DNA of 64,000 bases. It comes from Soehngenia sp. (GTDB taxonomy: Bacteria; Bacillota; Clostridia; Tissierellales; Tissierellaceae). Position 1 is the first letter of the stretch. Each line of letters starts with the position of its first letter. Below the pieces are notes generated by a model, which searched no databases, was not told the origin of the DNA, and worked only from the letters and a program-made list of their open reading frames with translations. The DNA is taken from contig JAGXFX010000019.1 of NCBI GenBank assembly GCA_024637045.1, positions 170,463 to 234,462 of the forward strand, given 5' to 3'. The translations under genes and the position numbers were made by a program. Positions 9,767 through 19,025 of this stretch are shown in pieces.

Positions 9767-11187
9767 CAGTCACACTCCTCTAGTCCATCCATTGCTGATA
9801 TCACAGCTTTGGTTATAATGTCCATTTCAGAATCCTCAACAGTTCTTATATCAAAATATATTTTATCTTTATATATTCTAGCTATTACAGGTACTGTGTT
9901 AGACCTTAATAGTTTTTCAAATTTGGCCGTACTCTTTTCACCAAGGTCTACTACAACACACTTCGTTGGTAGTTTTTCCATTGGCAAAGAGCCTCCTCCT
10001 ACCTCGGAATAATCATCCTGAATTGATACATTGACCTGTTTATGAAAATCTACCTGCTCCAGCATTTTTATCAGTTTATCAGCCTTGCTTTGCAAAACTT
10101 CCAAGGGATAAGTCAACATCCTTAAAGTTGGAATATTGGAAACAACCATATTATCATCCAGATAGTACATAAATGTAGCTTCAAGTGCTGAAATAGTGAA
10201 TTTATCCACTCTAAATGCCCTTGTTAGCGGATTTTTCTTCATTTGATCAATATATTCTTTTTTACCAACAATTATCCCAGCCTGTGGACCACCCAATAAC
10301 TTGTCTCCGCTGAATGTTACCACGTCAACTCCACTATCCAAACTGTCTCTGACCGTGGGTTCGTAGGTGATGCCATATTTTGATAGATCTATCAGCACAC
10401 CACTTCCCAGATCCTCTATCAATGGTATGCCATGCATTTCCGATACTTCCTTAAGTTCTGACGCTTCAACTGCAGATGTGAATCCCATTATCCTGTAATT
10501 TGAAGTATGGACCTTCATAATTGCTCCAGTATTTTCAGTAATTGCAGATACATAATCTCCCTTATGAGTCTTGTTTGTTGTTCCAACCTCAATAAGAGTT
10601 GCTCCACTTTGTTCCATAACATCAGGCACTCTGAAAGCCCCTCCAATTTCAATCAATTCTCCTCTGGATACAATTACTTCTTTACCTTTAGCTATGGTAC
10701 TTAGAACCAATAGAACAGCTGCTGCGTTATTATTGACGACCATCGCTGATTCTGCACCTGTGATTTCAGCAACAACTTCTTCCAGGTGAGAGTAACGGGA
10801 ACCTCTGGTTCCATTATCCAAGTCATATTCAAGATTTGAATAACCTGTTGCAACCTCTTTCAAATGATCCAGTATTTCAGGGTTGATAGGAGATCTACCA
10901 AGATTTGTATGGATAACTACACCTGTAGCGTTTACAACAGGTCTCAACTTATACGAATTCTTCTGCTTCGCATATTTCTCGATATCATTTGGCAGGTTCT
11001 TAATCATACCTTCAATGAAATCAGTGCTTTCGCCTTTTTTTATTGCGCTCCTTATTTCTTCTAGACTATGGCGTATGGATTCAATAATTATCTTCCGTGG
11101 CATCTGAGAATCCAAATCCTTAACCAGTTCGTTTTCGAGAAGCTCATCTACTTTTGGTATCATTTTATATAAATTATTATCGCTCAT
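9766..11187 (-). CDS. selA: L-seryl-tRNA(Sec) selenium transferase
   Basis: PLP enzyme that converts Ser-tRNA(Sec) to Sec-tRNA(Sec) using selenophosphate (473 aa, normal). The PLP lysine lies in FSGDKLLGGPQAG (about residue 295). The N-terminal helical tRNA-binding region and RPVVNATGVVIHTNLGRSP are typical. It starts 14 bp after selD and shares its last base with the selB start. Confidence 0.97.
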   Translation of the reverse strand: MSDNNLYKMIPKVDELLENELVKDLDSQMPRKIIIESIRHSLEEIRSAIKKGESTDFIEGMIKNLPNDIEKYAKQKNSYKLRPVVNATGVVIHTNLGRSPINPEILDHLKEVATGYSNLEYDLDNGTRGSRYSHLEEVVAEITGAESAMVVNNNAAAVLLVLSTIAKGKEVIVSRGELIEIGGAFRVPDVMEQSGATLIEVGTTNKTHKGDYVSAITENTGAIMKVHTSNYRIMGFTSAVEASELKEVSEMHGIPLIEDLGSGVLIDLSKYGITYEPTVRDSLDSGVDVVTFSGDKLLGGPQAGIIVGKKEYIDQMKKNPLTRAFRVDKFTISALEATFMYYLDDNMVVSNIPTLRMLTYPLEVLQSKADKLIKMLEQVDFHKQVNVSIQDDYSEVGGGSLPMEKLPTKCVVVDLGEKSTAKFEKLLRSNTVPVIARIYKDKIYFDIRTVEDSEMDIITKAVISAMDGLEECD

Positions 11188-11201
11188 TCTACACCAACCC
11201 T

Positions 11202-12236
11202 TTATTCAACTATCAATTTTTTTTCCTGTTTTGAGAGTACCTCGCCAACTATTGCATATTCCACGGGAGATTCTGAGAGCTCTTTAAGAAGGTCTGCTGC
11301 ATTCTCTTTCCTTACAGAAATCAAGAGACCACCTGAAGTTTGTGGATCATAGAGTATGTCACGTAGAAACTCTGGTACTGATTCATCAATTTGTACCTTG
11401 TCTCCTATAAATCTCTTGTTATTGTATGCGCCTTCCGGAATCAAGCCCATTTGTGCGTATCCTTTTGCTTCTTTTATATAAGGTACTTCCTTGCTATATA
11501 TTTTAATCGTTACATCACTGCCTTCGGCCATCTCCAAACTATGTCCAAGCAATCCGAAACCTGTAATATCTGTTGCTGCATGAATGTTTTCAGTTTTATC
11601 CATTGCAATCTTTCCGTATACATTAAGTGCAGACATTGAAATGACTGCTTTGTCATACGCGCTTTTATCTGCGAGTTCTCCTTTGATGGCAGTGGTTATT
11701 ATTCCAATTCCAAGTGGCTTGGTCAACACAAGGACATCGCCAGGCCTGGCTGTATTGTTGGCCTGAACTTTGTCAGGATGTACAAAACCTGTCACTGATA
11801 ATCCATACTTGGGCTCATCATCTGATACACTGTGTCCTCCTACCAGTATGGCTCCTGCTTCCAATACTTTATCATGTCCTCCTCTCATAATCTCCGTAAG
11901 AACATCCGGGGATAAACAATCTGGAAAACACACTATATTTAAAGCCAATTTAGGCTCACCACCCATTGCATAAACATCACTCAGGGAATTTGCAGCTGCT
12001 ATTTGACCAAATGTATATGGGTCGTCAACAATTGGAGTAAAAAAATCAAGTGTCTGAATAATTGCCAATTCATCGTTTATCTTATATACCGCTGCATCGT
12101 CTGATGATTCAATTCCCACCAGTAGATTAGCATCGTTCGCTTTTGGTAAATGACACAGAACCTGTGCCAGGACATCCGGTCCGATTTTTGCCGCTCAGCC
12201 GGAGCTTTTTGTAAGCTGTGTCAATCTATCTTCCAT
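11202..12236 (-). CDS. selD: Selenide, water dikinase containing selenocysteine
   Basis: Makes selenophosphate from selenide and ATP (344 aa). A naive reading starts at 12119 and lacks the catalytic N-terminus. Reading upstream in the same frame gives ATG at 12236, 7 nt after AAGGAGG, then [13 protein letters not shown], an in-frame TGA at 12195-12197 (codon 14), and [13 protein letters not shown]. The TGA falls exactly where the family has Cys or Sec in SG(C/U)AAK, so it encodes Sec. The glycine-rich ATP loop is supplied by the SG-U-AAK segment and later [11 protein letters not shown]. It is the first sel gene, 15 bp after comEA. Because SelD needs Sec, its own synthesis depends on the pathway. 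Confidence 0.95.
12170..12182 (-). promoter_or_regulatory. Candidate bacterial SECIS hairpin in selD
   Basis: Twelve bases after the Sec UGA, the minus strand reads GGAC-CGGAT-GTCC, a 4-bp stem with a 5-nt loop containing GG. Position and size fit a bacterial SECIS apical hairpin, though the stem is short. Confidence 0.5.
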
Positions 12237-12251
12237 TCCATTTCCTCCTTA

Positions 12252-12854
12252 TTAATTTACAGTTATCAGATCCTTAATCTGTTCATATTTTGAATCGCCA
12301 ATTCCTGACACATTCATTATATCTTCAGGTTTCTGAAATCTGCTGGTATTTCTATATTCCACCACCCTATTTGCAATAACTTCACCAATCCCTGGAAGGC
12401 TTTCAAGATCCTTTATGGAACAGGTATTAATATTCAAAAGCCCCGAACTACTGCTTGATTTTATTATGTCTGCCTCGACTGTCAAAATCTCATCTATGGA
12501 TGGTATATATATCTTATCCTCATCATTGAGTTTTTTCGCTAAGTTTATTCTATCCAAATCAGCCTGCTTGGTCAAACCCCCTGCCAAGTCTACAACATCA
12601 ACTACCCTATCCCCTTGAATTAGTTCATAGATGCCAGGATGATACACCTGCCCGCTGACATGAACCATAATCAAAGCCGGTCTTAATTCTTCTTCCTGAT
12701 CTGATTCTTCCGGACTAGATTTATCCTGAACCATTCCAATATCAATTATTTCAGGCTCTCTCTCCTTCAATAAAACTTTGCTCCCAATAATACCTAAGAT
12801 TAGGACGACTACAATAAGTATAGCTATTTGTTCCTTTTTTGTAAAGAATTCCAT
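12252..12854 (-). CDS. comEA: ComEA-like DNA-binding competence protein
   Basis: Membrane-anchored DNA receptor for uptake (200 aa). There is one N-terminal membrane segment (about residues 9-28), an acidic linker, an SLBB domain (VHVSGQVYHPGIYEL, about 68-125), and a C-terminal pair of helix-hairpin-helix motifs (LLNINTCSIKDLESLPGIGEVIANRVVEYR region, 138-200). It is separated from comEC by 6.6 kb and lies 15 bp upstream of selD, so it heads the selenocysteine run. The pairing with sel genes is unexpected. Confidence 0.88.
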   Translation of the reverse strand: MEFFTKKEQIAILIVVVLILGIIGSKVLLKEREPEIIDIGMVQDKSSPEESDQEEELRPALIMVHVSGQVYHPGIYELIQGDRVVDVVDLAGGLTKQADLDRINLAKKLNDEDKIYIPSIDEILTVEADIIKSSSSSGLLNINTCSIKDLESLPGIGEVIANRVVEYRNTSRFQKPEDIMNVSGIGDSKYEQIKDLITVN

Positions 12855-12961
12855 ATGTCAATTACCCCCATTAAATTGTTTAGTATAATATTATATTCGA
12901 CTTATTATATAAAATTCCTTCTTTTTTTGTATTTCTTATACTTAAATTATTGGACTTTTTC

Positions 12962-12970
12962 TGGTATAAT
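12962..12970 (+). promoter_or_regulatory. Extended -10 promoter of the DacF gene
   Basis: TGGTATAAT is an extended -10 element (TATAAT at 12965-12970), 45 bp before the TTG start. The -35 region is weak, as expected for extended -10 promoters. Confidence 0.55.
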
Positions 12971-13014
12971 TATATAGTCAGCAAGTACTACAAAATTTAT
13001 GCGAGGTGGTTTGT

Positions 13015-14301
13015 TTGAAAAAAATTATTGTTTTGATTTGTCTAATTTTGATATTTATTCCAGGAACAGGAGTTTTTGCAGAAACATTAAATATAAACGG
13101 AGAAAGTGCAATTCTTATTGATTACGATACAGGAGAAATACTCTTTCAGAAGAACGCCCATATGAAGCTTTACCCAGCAAGTACAACCAAAATGCTAACT
13201 GCGATCCTGGCGGTGGAAAATTCTTCACTGAACGAGCTGATCACAGTTGATCAGGAGGTAGTCAGTCTAACAAAGGGAAGTCACATCGCTCTTGAGCCGG
13301 GTGAAGTTCTTACTATGGAACAGTTGCTCCATGCTCTGCTTTTACCTTCTGCAAATGATTCAGCCCTTGCAATAGCAAAGCATGTAGGTGGTACAATTGA
13401 AAACTTTGTAGCAATGATGAACCAAAAAGCAAGTGAACTGGGAGCCCTCGATTCCAATTTCGTCAATCCAAACGGACTTCACGACGACAGGCATATTTCA
13501 ACAGCTTACGACTTGGCATTAATCGGCCGCTATGCTATGGAAAGCGAAGCAATAAGAAATATCGTACATAAAGTTACATATGAAATACCTCCAACAAACA
13601 TGAAAACAGAGACAAGATTTTTTAAAGTCACCAACAAGCTTCTTTTCAGTAATGAGCTTATTGACAAGGATGGGGCTCTAGTACCAGCACGCTACGAGGA
13701 TGCATCAGGTTTAAAGACCGGATATACACCCCAGGCGATGAATTGCCTGGTATCTTACGCTGAAAGAGATGATCAAAGACTTATTGCAGTTGTTTTGAAG
13801 GCGGATGGTAATATGGTCTATTCAGACAGCCAAAAGTTGCTTGACTTTGGTTTCGAAAATTACAACAATATGATTATTGCCAATTCCAATGAGTTTATAG
13901 ACAACATTTCAATTATTGATGGAGAATCTCCTTATGTTGCAGGGGTTCTGGACAGGGATATAATATATCCAGTGTCTGAAGTCAATGCAAACATGATTGA
14001 ACAAAAGGTTGCGATTAATGAAAACCTAAGTGCACCAATAGATAAGGGTCAGATTCTTGGTCAAGTTGATTATCTCCTAGATGGGAAGGTGATTGGAGGG
14101 GGAAATCTTCTCTCGACAGCTAACGTCAAAGTGGATCCACTTACCGTCTTTCCAGGAAAATTAGTTAGCAAGTGGTATTTATTCATTTTCGGAGCTTACT
14201 TCCTTATGAGGGTATACATACTTCAGAAAAAGAAGAAACGAAGAAGATCCTCTAGGAATAGCAGACAAGCAATGTACAGAATGCCATTTGCACCAAAATA
14301 G
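13015..14301 (+). CDS. D-alanyl-D-alanine carboxypeptidase (DacF/PBP5 type)
   Basis: Serine DD-peptidase that trims peptidoglycan stem peptides outside the membrane (428 aa). Signal peptide is at residues 1-22 (cut near VFA-ET). Active-site motifs are STTK (about 56-59), SAND (about 113) and KTGYT (about 238). A C-terminal beta domain, a membrane segment (WYLFIFGAYFLMRVYIL) and a very basic tail follow. The TTG at 13015 is chosen because GAGGTGG at 13003-13009 covers the alternative upstream GTG (13006). Confidence 0.92.
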   Translation: MKKIIVLICLILIFIPGTGVFAETLNINGESAILIDYDTGEILFQKNAHMKLYPASTTKMLTAILAVENSSLNELITVDQEVVSLTKGSHIALEPGEVLTMEQLLHALLLPSANDSALAIAKHVGGTIENFVAMMNQKASELGALDSNFVNPNGLHDDRHISTAYDLALIGRYAMESEAIRNIVHKVTYEIPPTNMKTETRFFKVTNKLLFSNELIDKDGALVPARYEDASGLKTGYTPQAMNCLVSYAERDDQRLIAVVLKADGNMVYSDSQKLLDFGFENYNNMIIANSNEFIDNISIIDGESPYVAGVLDRDIIYPVSEVNANMIEQKVAINENLSAPIDKGQILGQVDYLLDGKVIGGGNLLSTANVKVDPLTVFPGKLVSKWYLFIFGAYFLMRVYILQKKKKRRRSSRNSRQAMYRMPFAPK

Positions 14302-14317
14302 CATCAAAACGGAAAAA

Positions 14318-14344
14318 ATGCCAGGACAGTTTTTGTCCTGGCAT
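14318..14344 (-). terminator. Terminator of the obg-ridA operon
   Basis: An 11-bp stem ATGCCAGGACA/TGTCCTGGCAT is followed on the minus strand by TTTTTT. It lies between convergent dacF and ridA and may also stop dacF. Confidence 0.85.
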
Positions 14345-14353
14345 CGCTATTTA

Positions 14354-14737
14354 TTATTTGGCTATTGCAACAGCCTCTATTTCTATAACTCCATCCTTCG
14401 GAAGTCTTGAAACTTCAACCAAACTTCTCGCAGGCTTGTGCTCTGTAAAATACTCTGCATAAACTTCGTTTATTGCTCCAAAGTTATTCATGTCCTTTAC
14501 AAATACCGTTACCTTTACGACAGTCTCCAAAGAAGCTCCACCTTCTTCAAGTACTGCCTTCACATTATTCAATGCAAGTCTTGTCGCAGCCTGAATATCG
14601 TCTTGTACCAATTGCCCTGTTGCAGGGTCAATTGGCAGCTGACCTGATGTGTAGACAAAATCTCCGGCCTTTATTCCCTGTGAATAAGGACCTACTGCTG
14701 CTGGTGCTTTTTCTGTCGCTATTATCTTTATGTTCAT
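14354..14737 (-). CDS. ridA: RidA family 2-iminobutanoate/2-iminopropanoate deaminase
   Basis: Trimeric enamine/imine deaminase that removes reactive intermediates of PLP enzymes (127 aa). Family features are [25 protein letters not shown] at the N-terminus, the [10 protein letters not shown] region, and the substrate-binding Arg in [17 protein letters not shown] (about residue 105). The start overlaps the rsfS stop (TAATG), so it is last in this operon. Confidence 0.95.
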   Translation of the reverse strand: MNIKIIATEKAPAAVGPYSQGIKAGDFVYTSGQLPIDPATGQLVQDDIQAATRLALNNVKAVLEEGGASLETVVKVTVFVKDMNNFGAINEVYAEYFTEHKPARSLVEVSRLPKDGVIEIEAVAIAK

Positions 14738-15090
14738 TACTTTTCCTCCTTTGACATTTTCTCATATTCTGCCCACAATCTCTCGAGATTGTAATACTCT
14801 CTTTCTTCTCTGTGGAACAAATGTACTATAACATCTTCATAATCCAATATAATCCATCTGGCACTTCCGTAACCTTCCTTGCTGGTAAGTGTCATGAATC
14901 CTGCTTCTTCCATTTTATCTTCAACCTCGTCAGCAATTGAAGAGACTTGATTTGATGAATTTCCGCTTGCTATAACAAAATAGTCAGCTATTGTTGTCAT
15001 CTTACCAACTTCCAAAGCTTCAATGTCATAACCTTTTTTGTCATCAATAGCATTCTTGATTATTTCCAGTTTCTTTTGAATTTCTGTCAT
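14737..15090 (-). CDS. rsfS: Ribosome silencing factor RsfS
   Basis: Binds L14 and blocks subunit joining when nutrients are scarce (117 aa). The hallmark [23 protein letters not shown] and the [24 protein letters not shown] ending are clear. It shares one base with ridA. Confidence 0.96.
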   Translation of the reverse strand: MTEIQKKLEIIKNAIDDKKGYDIEALEVGKMTTIADYFVIASGNSSNQVSSIADEVEDKMEEAGFMTLTSKEGYGSARWIILDYEDVIVHLFHREEREYYNLERLWAEYEKMSKEEK

Positions 15091-15115
15091 TATTGAATAA
15101 ACCTCCTTTACTTAG

Positions 15116-15979
15116 TTATTTAATATCTAACTCTCTTAACATTATATCAGTTTCTTCCTGATTATGAACAAAGTAAGATAATCCTTCCATCATTTTAGAA
15201 CTGCCCGGTAAGGTTGAACTGTTTATATTATCCAAGTCGAATCTTACACTCTGCGATCCATAAAACATCATAGTGCTAATCGGTATATTTGTATCCATGT
15301 TATCATTATAAATACTTGCCATTCCTGGAATTCTTAAAATATTAACTGGTCTTATGCTTTGCTTTATAAGGTTTTTCATGAATTCCTGTTGTGCTTTTAC
15401 TCTACCTAAATCGGCATCCTTATACCCTTTTCTGAATCTAAGATACTGAAGCGCCTTGTCTCCATCCAGAGTCTGTTCTCCTTCTTTTAAGTCAATATAA
15501 AGAGGTGGATCTGCAACCGGATCTGAGTATTTCATATCCATTGGAACATATAAATCTACTCCACCAATAAGGTCAACATAATTTCTTACAAGCCCATAGT
15601 CTGCCAGTACATACTGGTCAATTTCTATGCCAAGTAGGTTTTTTACTGTCTTCAAAGTCAATTCCGGTCCTCCATATGCAAAGGAATGATTTATTTTTTC
15701 CGGATTATTCCTTCCTTCAATTGGTGTTCTGGTATCCCTTGGAATAGATATGATACTGATCTCTCCTGAAGAAGGGTTCATATCTACAAGCATAATAGTA
15801 TCAGACCTGACACTTGATACTTCACTATAATCCTTTGAATCTATCCCTATCAATAAAAATCTAATGTGGCTCTCCTGAGAATCCATAAAGCTACCCGCCA
15901 GAAATAGCAAAGAAATAAATATCAGAAAGGATATTAAAAACACTCTAAAAAAAACTCTATTATTCTTTCGTTTTTTCAT
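15116..15979 (-). CDS. LytR-CpsA-Psr (LCP) family protein
   Basis: Membrane-anchored phosphotransferase of the family that attaches anionic glycopolymers to peptidoglycan (287 aa). There is one N-terminal membrane helix (about residues 9-29). The LCP domain shows RSDTIMLVDMNPSSGEISIISIPRDTR, KINHSFAYGG and the arginine-rich LRFRKGYKDADLGRVKAQQEF. It lies between yqeK and rsfS, an arrangement common in Clostridia. The exact substrate cannot be told. Confidence 0.9.
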   Translation of the reverse strand: MKKRKNNRVFFRVFLISFLIFISLLFLAGSFMDSQESHIRFLLIGIDSKDYSEVSSVRSDTIMLVDMNPSSGEISIISIPRDTRTPIEGRNNPEKINHSFAYGGPELTLKTVKNLLGIEIDQYVLADYGLVRNYVDLIGGVDLYVPMDMKYSDPVADPPLYIDLKEGEQTLDGDKALQYLRFRKGYKDADLGRVKAQQEFMKNLIKQSIRPVNILRIPGMASIYNDNMDTNIPISTMMFYGSQSVRFDLDNINSSTLPGSSKMMEGLSYFVHNQEETDIMLRELDIK

Positions 15980-15982
15980 TTT

Positions 15983-16549
15983 TTACTCTCCAATACCTTT
16001 TTTTAGCAAATAGTTTCTTGCATGGATTGTATTTGCGTGGATAATGCTTCTTTTATTGATGAGGTATGAAATTATACTGTCAAGTGCCATAAGTATGGCC
16101 TCATCAAGATTCTCCAGCGATCTTTTTCTTATGACCTCAATACCCTCAAAATCCCTTGCTGGTTCAATAAAATCAGCTAGAAATACTATCTTTTCAACTG
16201 TTGTCATGTTCTCTCTGCCAGTTGTATGATATGTAATAGCATTTAGAATCTCCTGATCACCAATATTGAAATAGTCTCGAACCATTCTTGCACCAAGTGG
16301 ACCATGAATTAGTTCCGAACTGGTTATTGTTACATCATCAAGCTCTAGATTGTAATCTTTTACTAGCTTCACTGATTCTTCAAGTGTGATATTCTTTGCA
16401 AAATCATGCAAAAGAGCAGCTATCTTAACCTTTTCTTCAGGTGCCTTATGTTTTTTTGCGAGGATTAAGGATTCCTCAACCACGCTTAGCGTGTGACCCA
16501 ATCTTTTTTCTCCAATTCTGTCTCTTAAAACTTCAATTATTCTGTCCAT
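15983..16549 (-). CDS. yqeK: YqeK-type HD phosphohydrolase (Ap4A hydrolase family)
   Basis: Metal-dependent HD-domain protein (188 aa); the family hydrolyses diadenosine tetraphosphate symmetrically. Motifs are RLGHTLSVVEE, LLHDFAK (HD pair about residue 50), HGPLGA, and ITYHTTGR...FLADFIEPAR. The ATG at 16549 directly follows the nadD stop (one base between), replacing a longer in-frame start inside nadD. Confidence 0.92.
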   Translation of the reverse strand: MDRIIEVLRDRIGEKRLGHTLSVVEESLILAKKHKAPEEKVKIAALLHDFAKNITLEESVKLVKDYNLELDDVTITSSELIHGPLGARMVRDYFNIGDQEILNAITYHTTGRENMTTVEKIVFLADFIEPARDFEGIEVIRKRSLENLDEAILMALDSIISYLINKRSIIHANTIHARNYLLKKGIGE

Positions 16550-16550
16550 T

Positions 16551-17156
16551 CTATTCCCCTTTGTATAAAGATTCCCTATCAATCTCTTCAATAAGACTGT
16601 CTGGAATCATGTATTTAACCGATAGACCCTTATTGATTCTATCTCTAATATTTGTTGATGAAATCTCAACCTCAGGGCCATTGCTTCTATGAATCCTTAA
16701 TCCATACTTTTCCCTCAGAGAATGAAGTTCTTCTTCAACATCCTTCTTGGAATGCGTTCCTCTCCCATACATTATAAATTCAATTTCATTGGCAATTTTA
16801 TGAAATTCCTTCCAGGTTTCCAACTCAAACAGAGTATCTGTACCTATTATAAAGTGTAGTTTCTCATATGGATATTCTACATGCATCTGTCTTATTGTGT
16901 CAATTGTGAAGGAAAACCCCTCCCTATTGAATTCAATAAAACTCAATTCAAAGTATGAATTACTATTAATGGCCAACTGGACAAGCTTCATTCTATGACT
17001 TGCTTCCAATACCTCTCCTCCAGTTTTATGTGGCGGATTTCCTGATGGTATGTAGATGACCTTATCAAGTTTCCATTCTTCACGAATATACTCTCCTATT
17101 AAGAGATGACCCATATGTATTGGATTAAATGTTCCACCCATAAGTCCTATAGCCAT
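16551..17156 (-). CDS. nadD: Nicotinate-nucleotide adenylyltransferase
   Basis: Makes deamido-NAD from nicotinate mononucleotide and ATP (201 aa). The nucleotidyltransferase signature GGTFNPIHMGHL is at residues 8-19 and ISSTNIRDRI near 172. GGAGGGATATA precedes the ATG at 17156; upstream in-frame ATGs lack a site. Confidence 0.96.
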   Translation of the reverse strand: MAIGLMGGTFNPIHMGHLLIGEYIREEWKLDKVIYIPSGNPPHKTGGEVLEASHRMKLVQLAINSNSYFELSFIEFNREGFSFTIDTIRQMHVEYPYEKLHFIIGTDTLFELETWKEFHKIANEIEFIMYGRGTHSKKDVEEELHSLREKYGLRIHRSNGPEVEISSTNIRDRINKGLSVKYMIPDSLIEEIDRESLYKGE

Positions 17157-17215
17157 TATATCCCTCCTTCTCAAAGATGAGACAGGACTTCAGATAACTC
17201 TGAAGCCCTTTCTCC

Positions 17216-17506
17216 CTAGGGAAGCACGATTGTCTTTTTATCCTTAGACTCTCTATAAATTACAAATCTTCTACCAATACTTTGGACGAATTCTGCATTT
17301 AACTTCTCAACCAATTCTAATGCTACATCAGTAGGATCAAGATCACTGTTTTTTAATACGCTGACCTTCACGATTTCTCGTGCGTTGAGTGCATCATCAA
17401 CCTGCTTGATAAAATTCTCTGTCAAACCATTTTTTCCCAATTGGAAAATAGGATCCAGATTATGTGCTTTGCTTTTCAAATAACTTCTTTGCTTTCCTGT
17501 TAACAC
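17216..17506 (-). CDS. yhbY: YhbY-type CRM-domain RNA-binding protein
   Basis: Small ribosome-assembly-associated RNA-binding protein (96 aa, the usual size). The CRM domain has LTGKQRSYLKSKAHNL, the GKNGL loop (about residue 23) and IVKVSVLKN. The GTG at 17506 after AGAGGAAG is preferred to a start that would run back into obg. It sits between obg and nadD. Confidence 0.93.
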   Translation of the reverse strand: MLTGKQRSYLKSKAHNLDPIFQLGKNGLTENFIKQVDDALNAREIVKVSVLKNSDLDPTDVALELVEKLNAEFVQSIGRRFVIYRESKDKKTIVLP

Positions 17507-17522
17507 TTTTTCACTTCCTCTT

Positions 17523-18794
17523 TTATTCAAAAAATTCAAATTCATTCTCACAAATAAATACTGACTCGCCTTCAGTTATTCCAAGTTCCTTCAACCTGTC
17601 TATAACACCTTTCTTTCTGAGCATCTCCTGGAAGTATCTAAGTGAATCCGAATCTTCAATATATGTGGATTCAAGAAGCCTCTCCATGAAGTCTCCTTCG
17701 ACGATATATCTTCCATCATCTTTTTTAATGATTATCTCATCTCTCTTTGGAGCAATGATTTCGATGAACTCTTCGTCGTAGGTATCATACACAATCTCAG
17801 TATTCTCGAGAAGATTCCATATGGCATAAACCAATTCCTGAATTCCATCTCTAGTAGCTGCCGATACCTCAAATACCTGGTATCCTTTTGGAATAAATTC
17901 TTCCTTTATCTTATCAATCCATTCCAAAGAAGAAGGTATATCCATCTTATTGGCTACAATGATTTGTGGTTTATCTTTCAGTTTCTCGTTATACTGGAAT
18001 AACTCATCATTTATTTTCTGGAAGTCCTCGATGGGATCTCTTTCTTCACTGCCGGATGCATCAAGAACGTGAACCAGCACCCTTGTTCTTTCAATATGTC
18101 TAAGAAAATCATGTCCCAGACCGGCACCCTCTGAAGCACCTTCAATAAGGCCAGGTATATCAGCTATTACAAAACTTTTCTCTTCCTCAACTCTTACAAC
18201 ACCAAGATTCGGTTTAAGTGTAGTAAAGTGATAGTTTGCAATTTTTGGTTTTGCTGCAGATATAGTTGAAAGAATAGTTGATTTACCAACATTTGGAAAT
18301 CCTATAAGGCCAACATCGGCTAAAAGCTTCAGCTCCAGTATTATATTACGTTCGCCACCTTTTGTTCCAGCTTCTGCAAAACCTGGCGCCTGACGGGTTG
18401 AAGTTGCAAATTTAGCATTTCCACGTCCACCTTTACCGCCTTTTGCAATAATAAATTCCTGACCACGTTCTTTTAGATCAACAATTACCTTACCAGTTTC
18501 CTCATCCTTTATAAGAGTTCCTACAGGCACTTTTAGATATATGTCAGTTCCATCTTTACCAAACTGCTTCTTAGCTCTTCCATCTTCTCCATTTTCACCT
18601 ACGTATGCTCTTTTATATCTAAAATCCATCAAGGTCCTGATTCCTTCATCAGCATAGAGTATTATTGATCCACCTTTACCGCCATCTCCACCATAGGGTC
18701 CACCAGATGGTTCATACTTTTCTTTTCTCCATGCAACTATTCCGTTACCACCTTTTCCTGCTTTTACAGATATTTTCGCAACATCAATAAACAT
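17523..18794 (-). CDS. obg: GTPase ObgE/CgtA
   Basis: Essential GTPase linked to 50S maturation and stress (423 aa). It has the N-terminal glycine-rich Obg fold (about residues 1-158), a G domain with GFPNVGKST, DIPGLIEGASEG and NKMDIP, and a C-terminal OCT domain (about 345-423). The start MFIDVAKIS at 18794 follows GAGGATG. It heads obg-yhbY-nadD-yqeK-LCP-rsfS-ridA and has a 231-bp upstream region with inverted repeats. Confidence 0.97.
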   Translation of the reverse strand: MFIDVAKISVKAGKGGNGIVAWRKEKYEPSGGPYGGDGGKGGSIILYADEGIRTLMDFRYKRAYVGENGEDGRAKKQFGKDGTDIYLKVPVGTLIKDEETGKVIVDLKERGQEFIIAKGGKGGRGNAKFATSTRQAPGFAEAGTKGGERNIILELKLLADVGLIGFPNVGKSTILSTISAAKPKIANYHFTTLKPNLGVVRVEEEKSFVIADIPGLIEGASEGAGLGHDFLRHIERTRVLVHVLDASGSEERDPIEDFQKINDELFQYNEKLKDKPQIIVANKMDIPSSLEWIDKIKEEFIPKGYQVFEVSAATRDGIQELVYAIWNLLENTEIVYDTYDEEFIEIIAPKRDEIIIKKDDGRYIVEGDFMERLLESTYIEDSDSLRYFQEMLRKKGVIDRLKELGITEGESVFICENEFEFFE

Positions 18795-18824
18795 TCCCAT
18801 CATCCTCATTTACATTATTTATAT

Positions 18825-18850
18825 AACAAGTTTATACCTGTTAACTTGTT
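18825..18850. repeat. Inverted repeat in the obg upstream region
   Basis: AACAAGTT and AACTTGTT form an 8-bp stem with a 10-nt loop, 31 bp before the obg ATG. A second palindrome, CCAATTG/CAATTGG, lies at about 18864-18878, and GGATG/CATCC brackets about 48 nt further upstream. The 18795-19025 gap has no ORF; it may hold a structured obg leader. Confidence 0.45.
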
Positions 18851-18998
18851 CGACACACACCACCCAATTGCAATTGGTTGGATGAGCTATTTCAGCTTAG
18901 CAGTAAAAATCATCGTTTTAGCCATCCTTTATTTTTTACCCTAAAAATTGTCCTTGACACTTTCTATGGCAACATAAAGTCTCACACACAAAAAATAT

Positions 18999-19020
18999 AA
19001 GCTTACCAGACGGTAAGCTT
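18999..19020 (-). terminator. Terminator of rplU-prp-rpmA
   Basis: A 9-bp stem AAGCTTACC/GGTAAGCTT is followed by ATATTTTTT on the minus strand, 6 bp after rpmA. Confidence 0.85.
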
Positions 19021-19025
19021 AAAAT

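Noticed and set aside
11202..12119. Truncated selD or frameshift pseudogene
   Set aside because: The upstream frame is open except for one TGA at the known Sec position, with a ribosome site and ATG at the right distance, so it is a selenoprotein gene, not a broken one.
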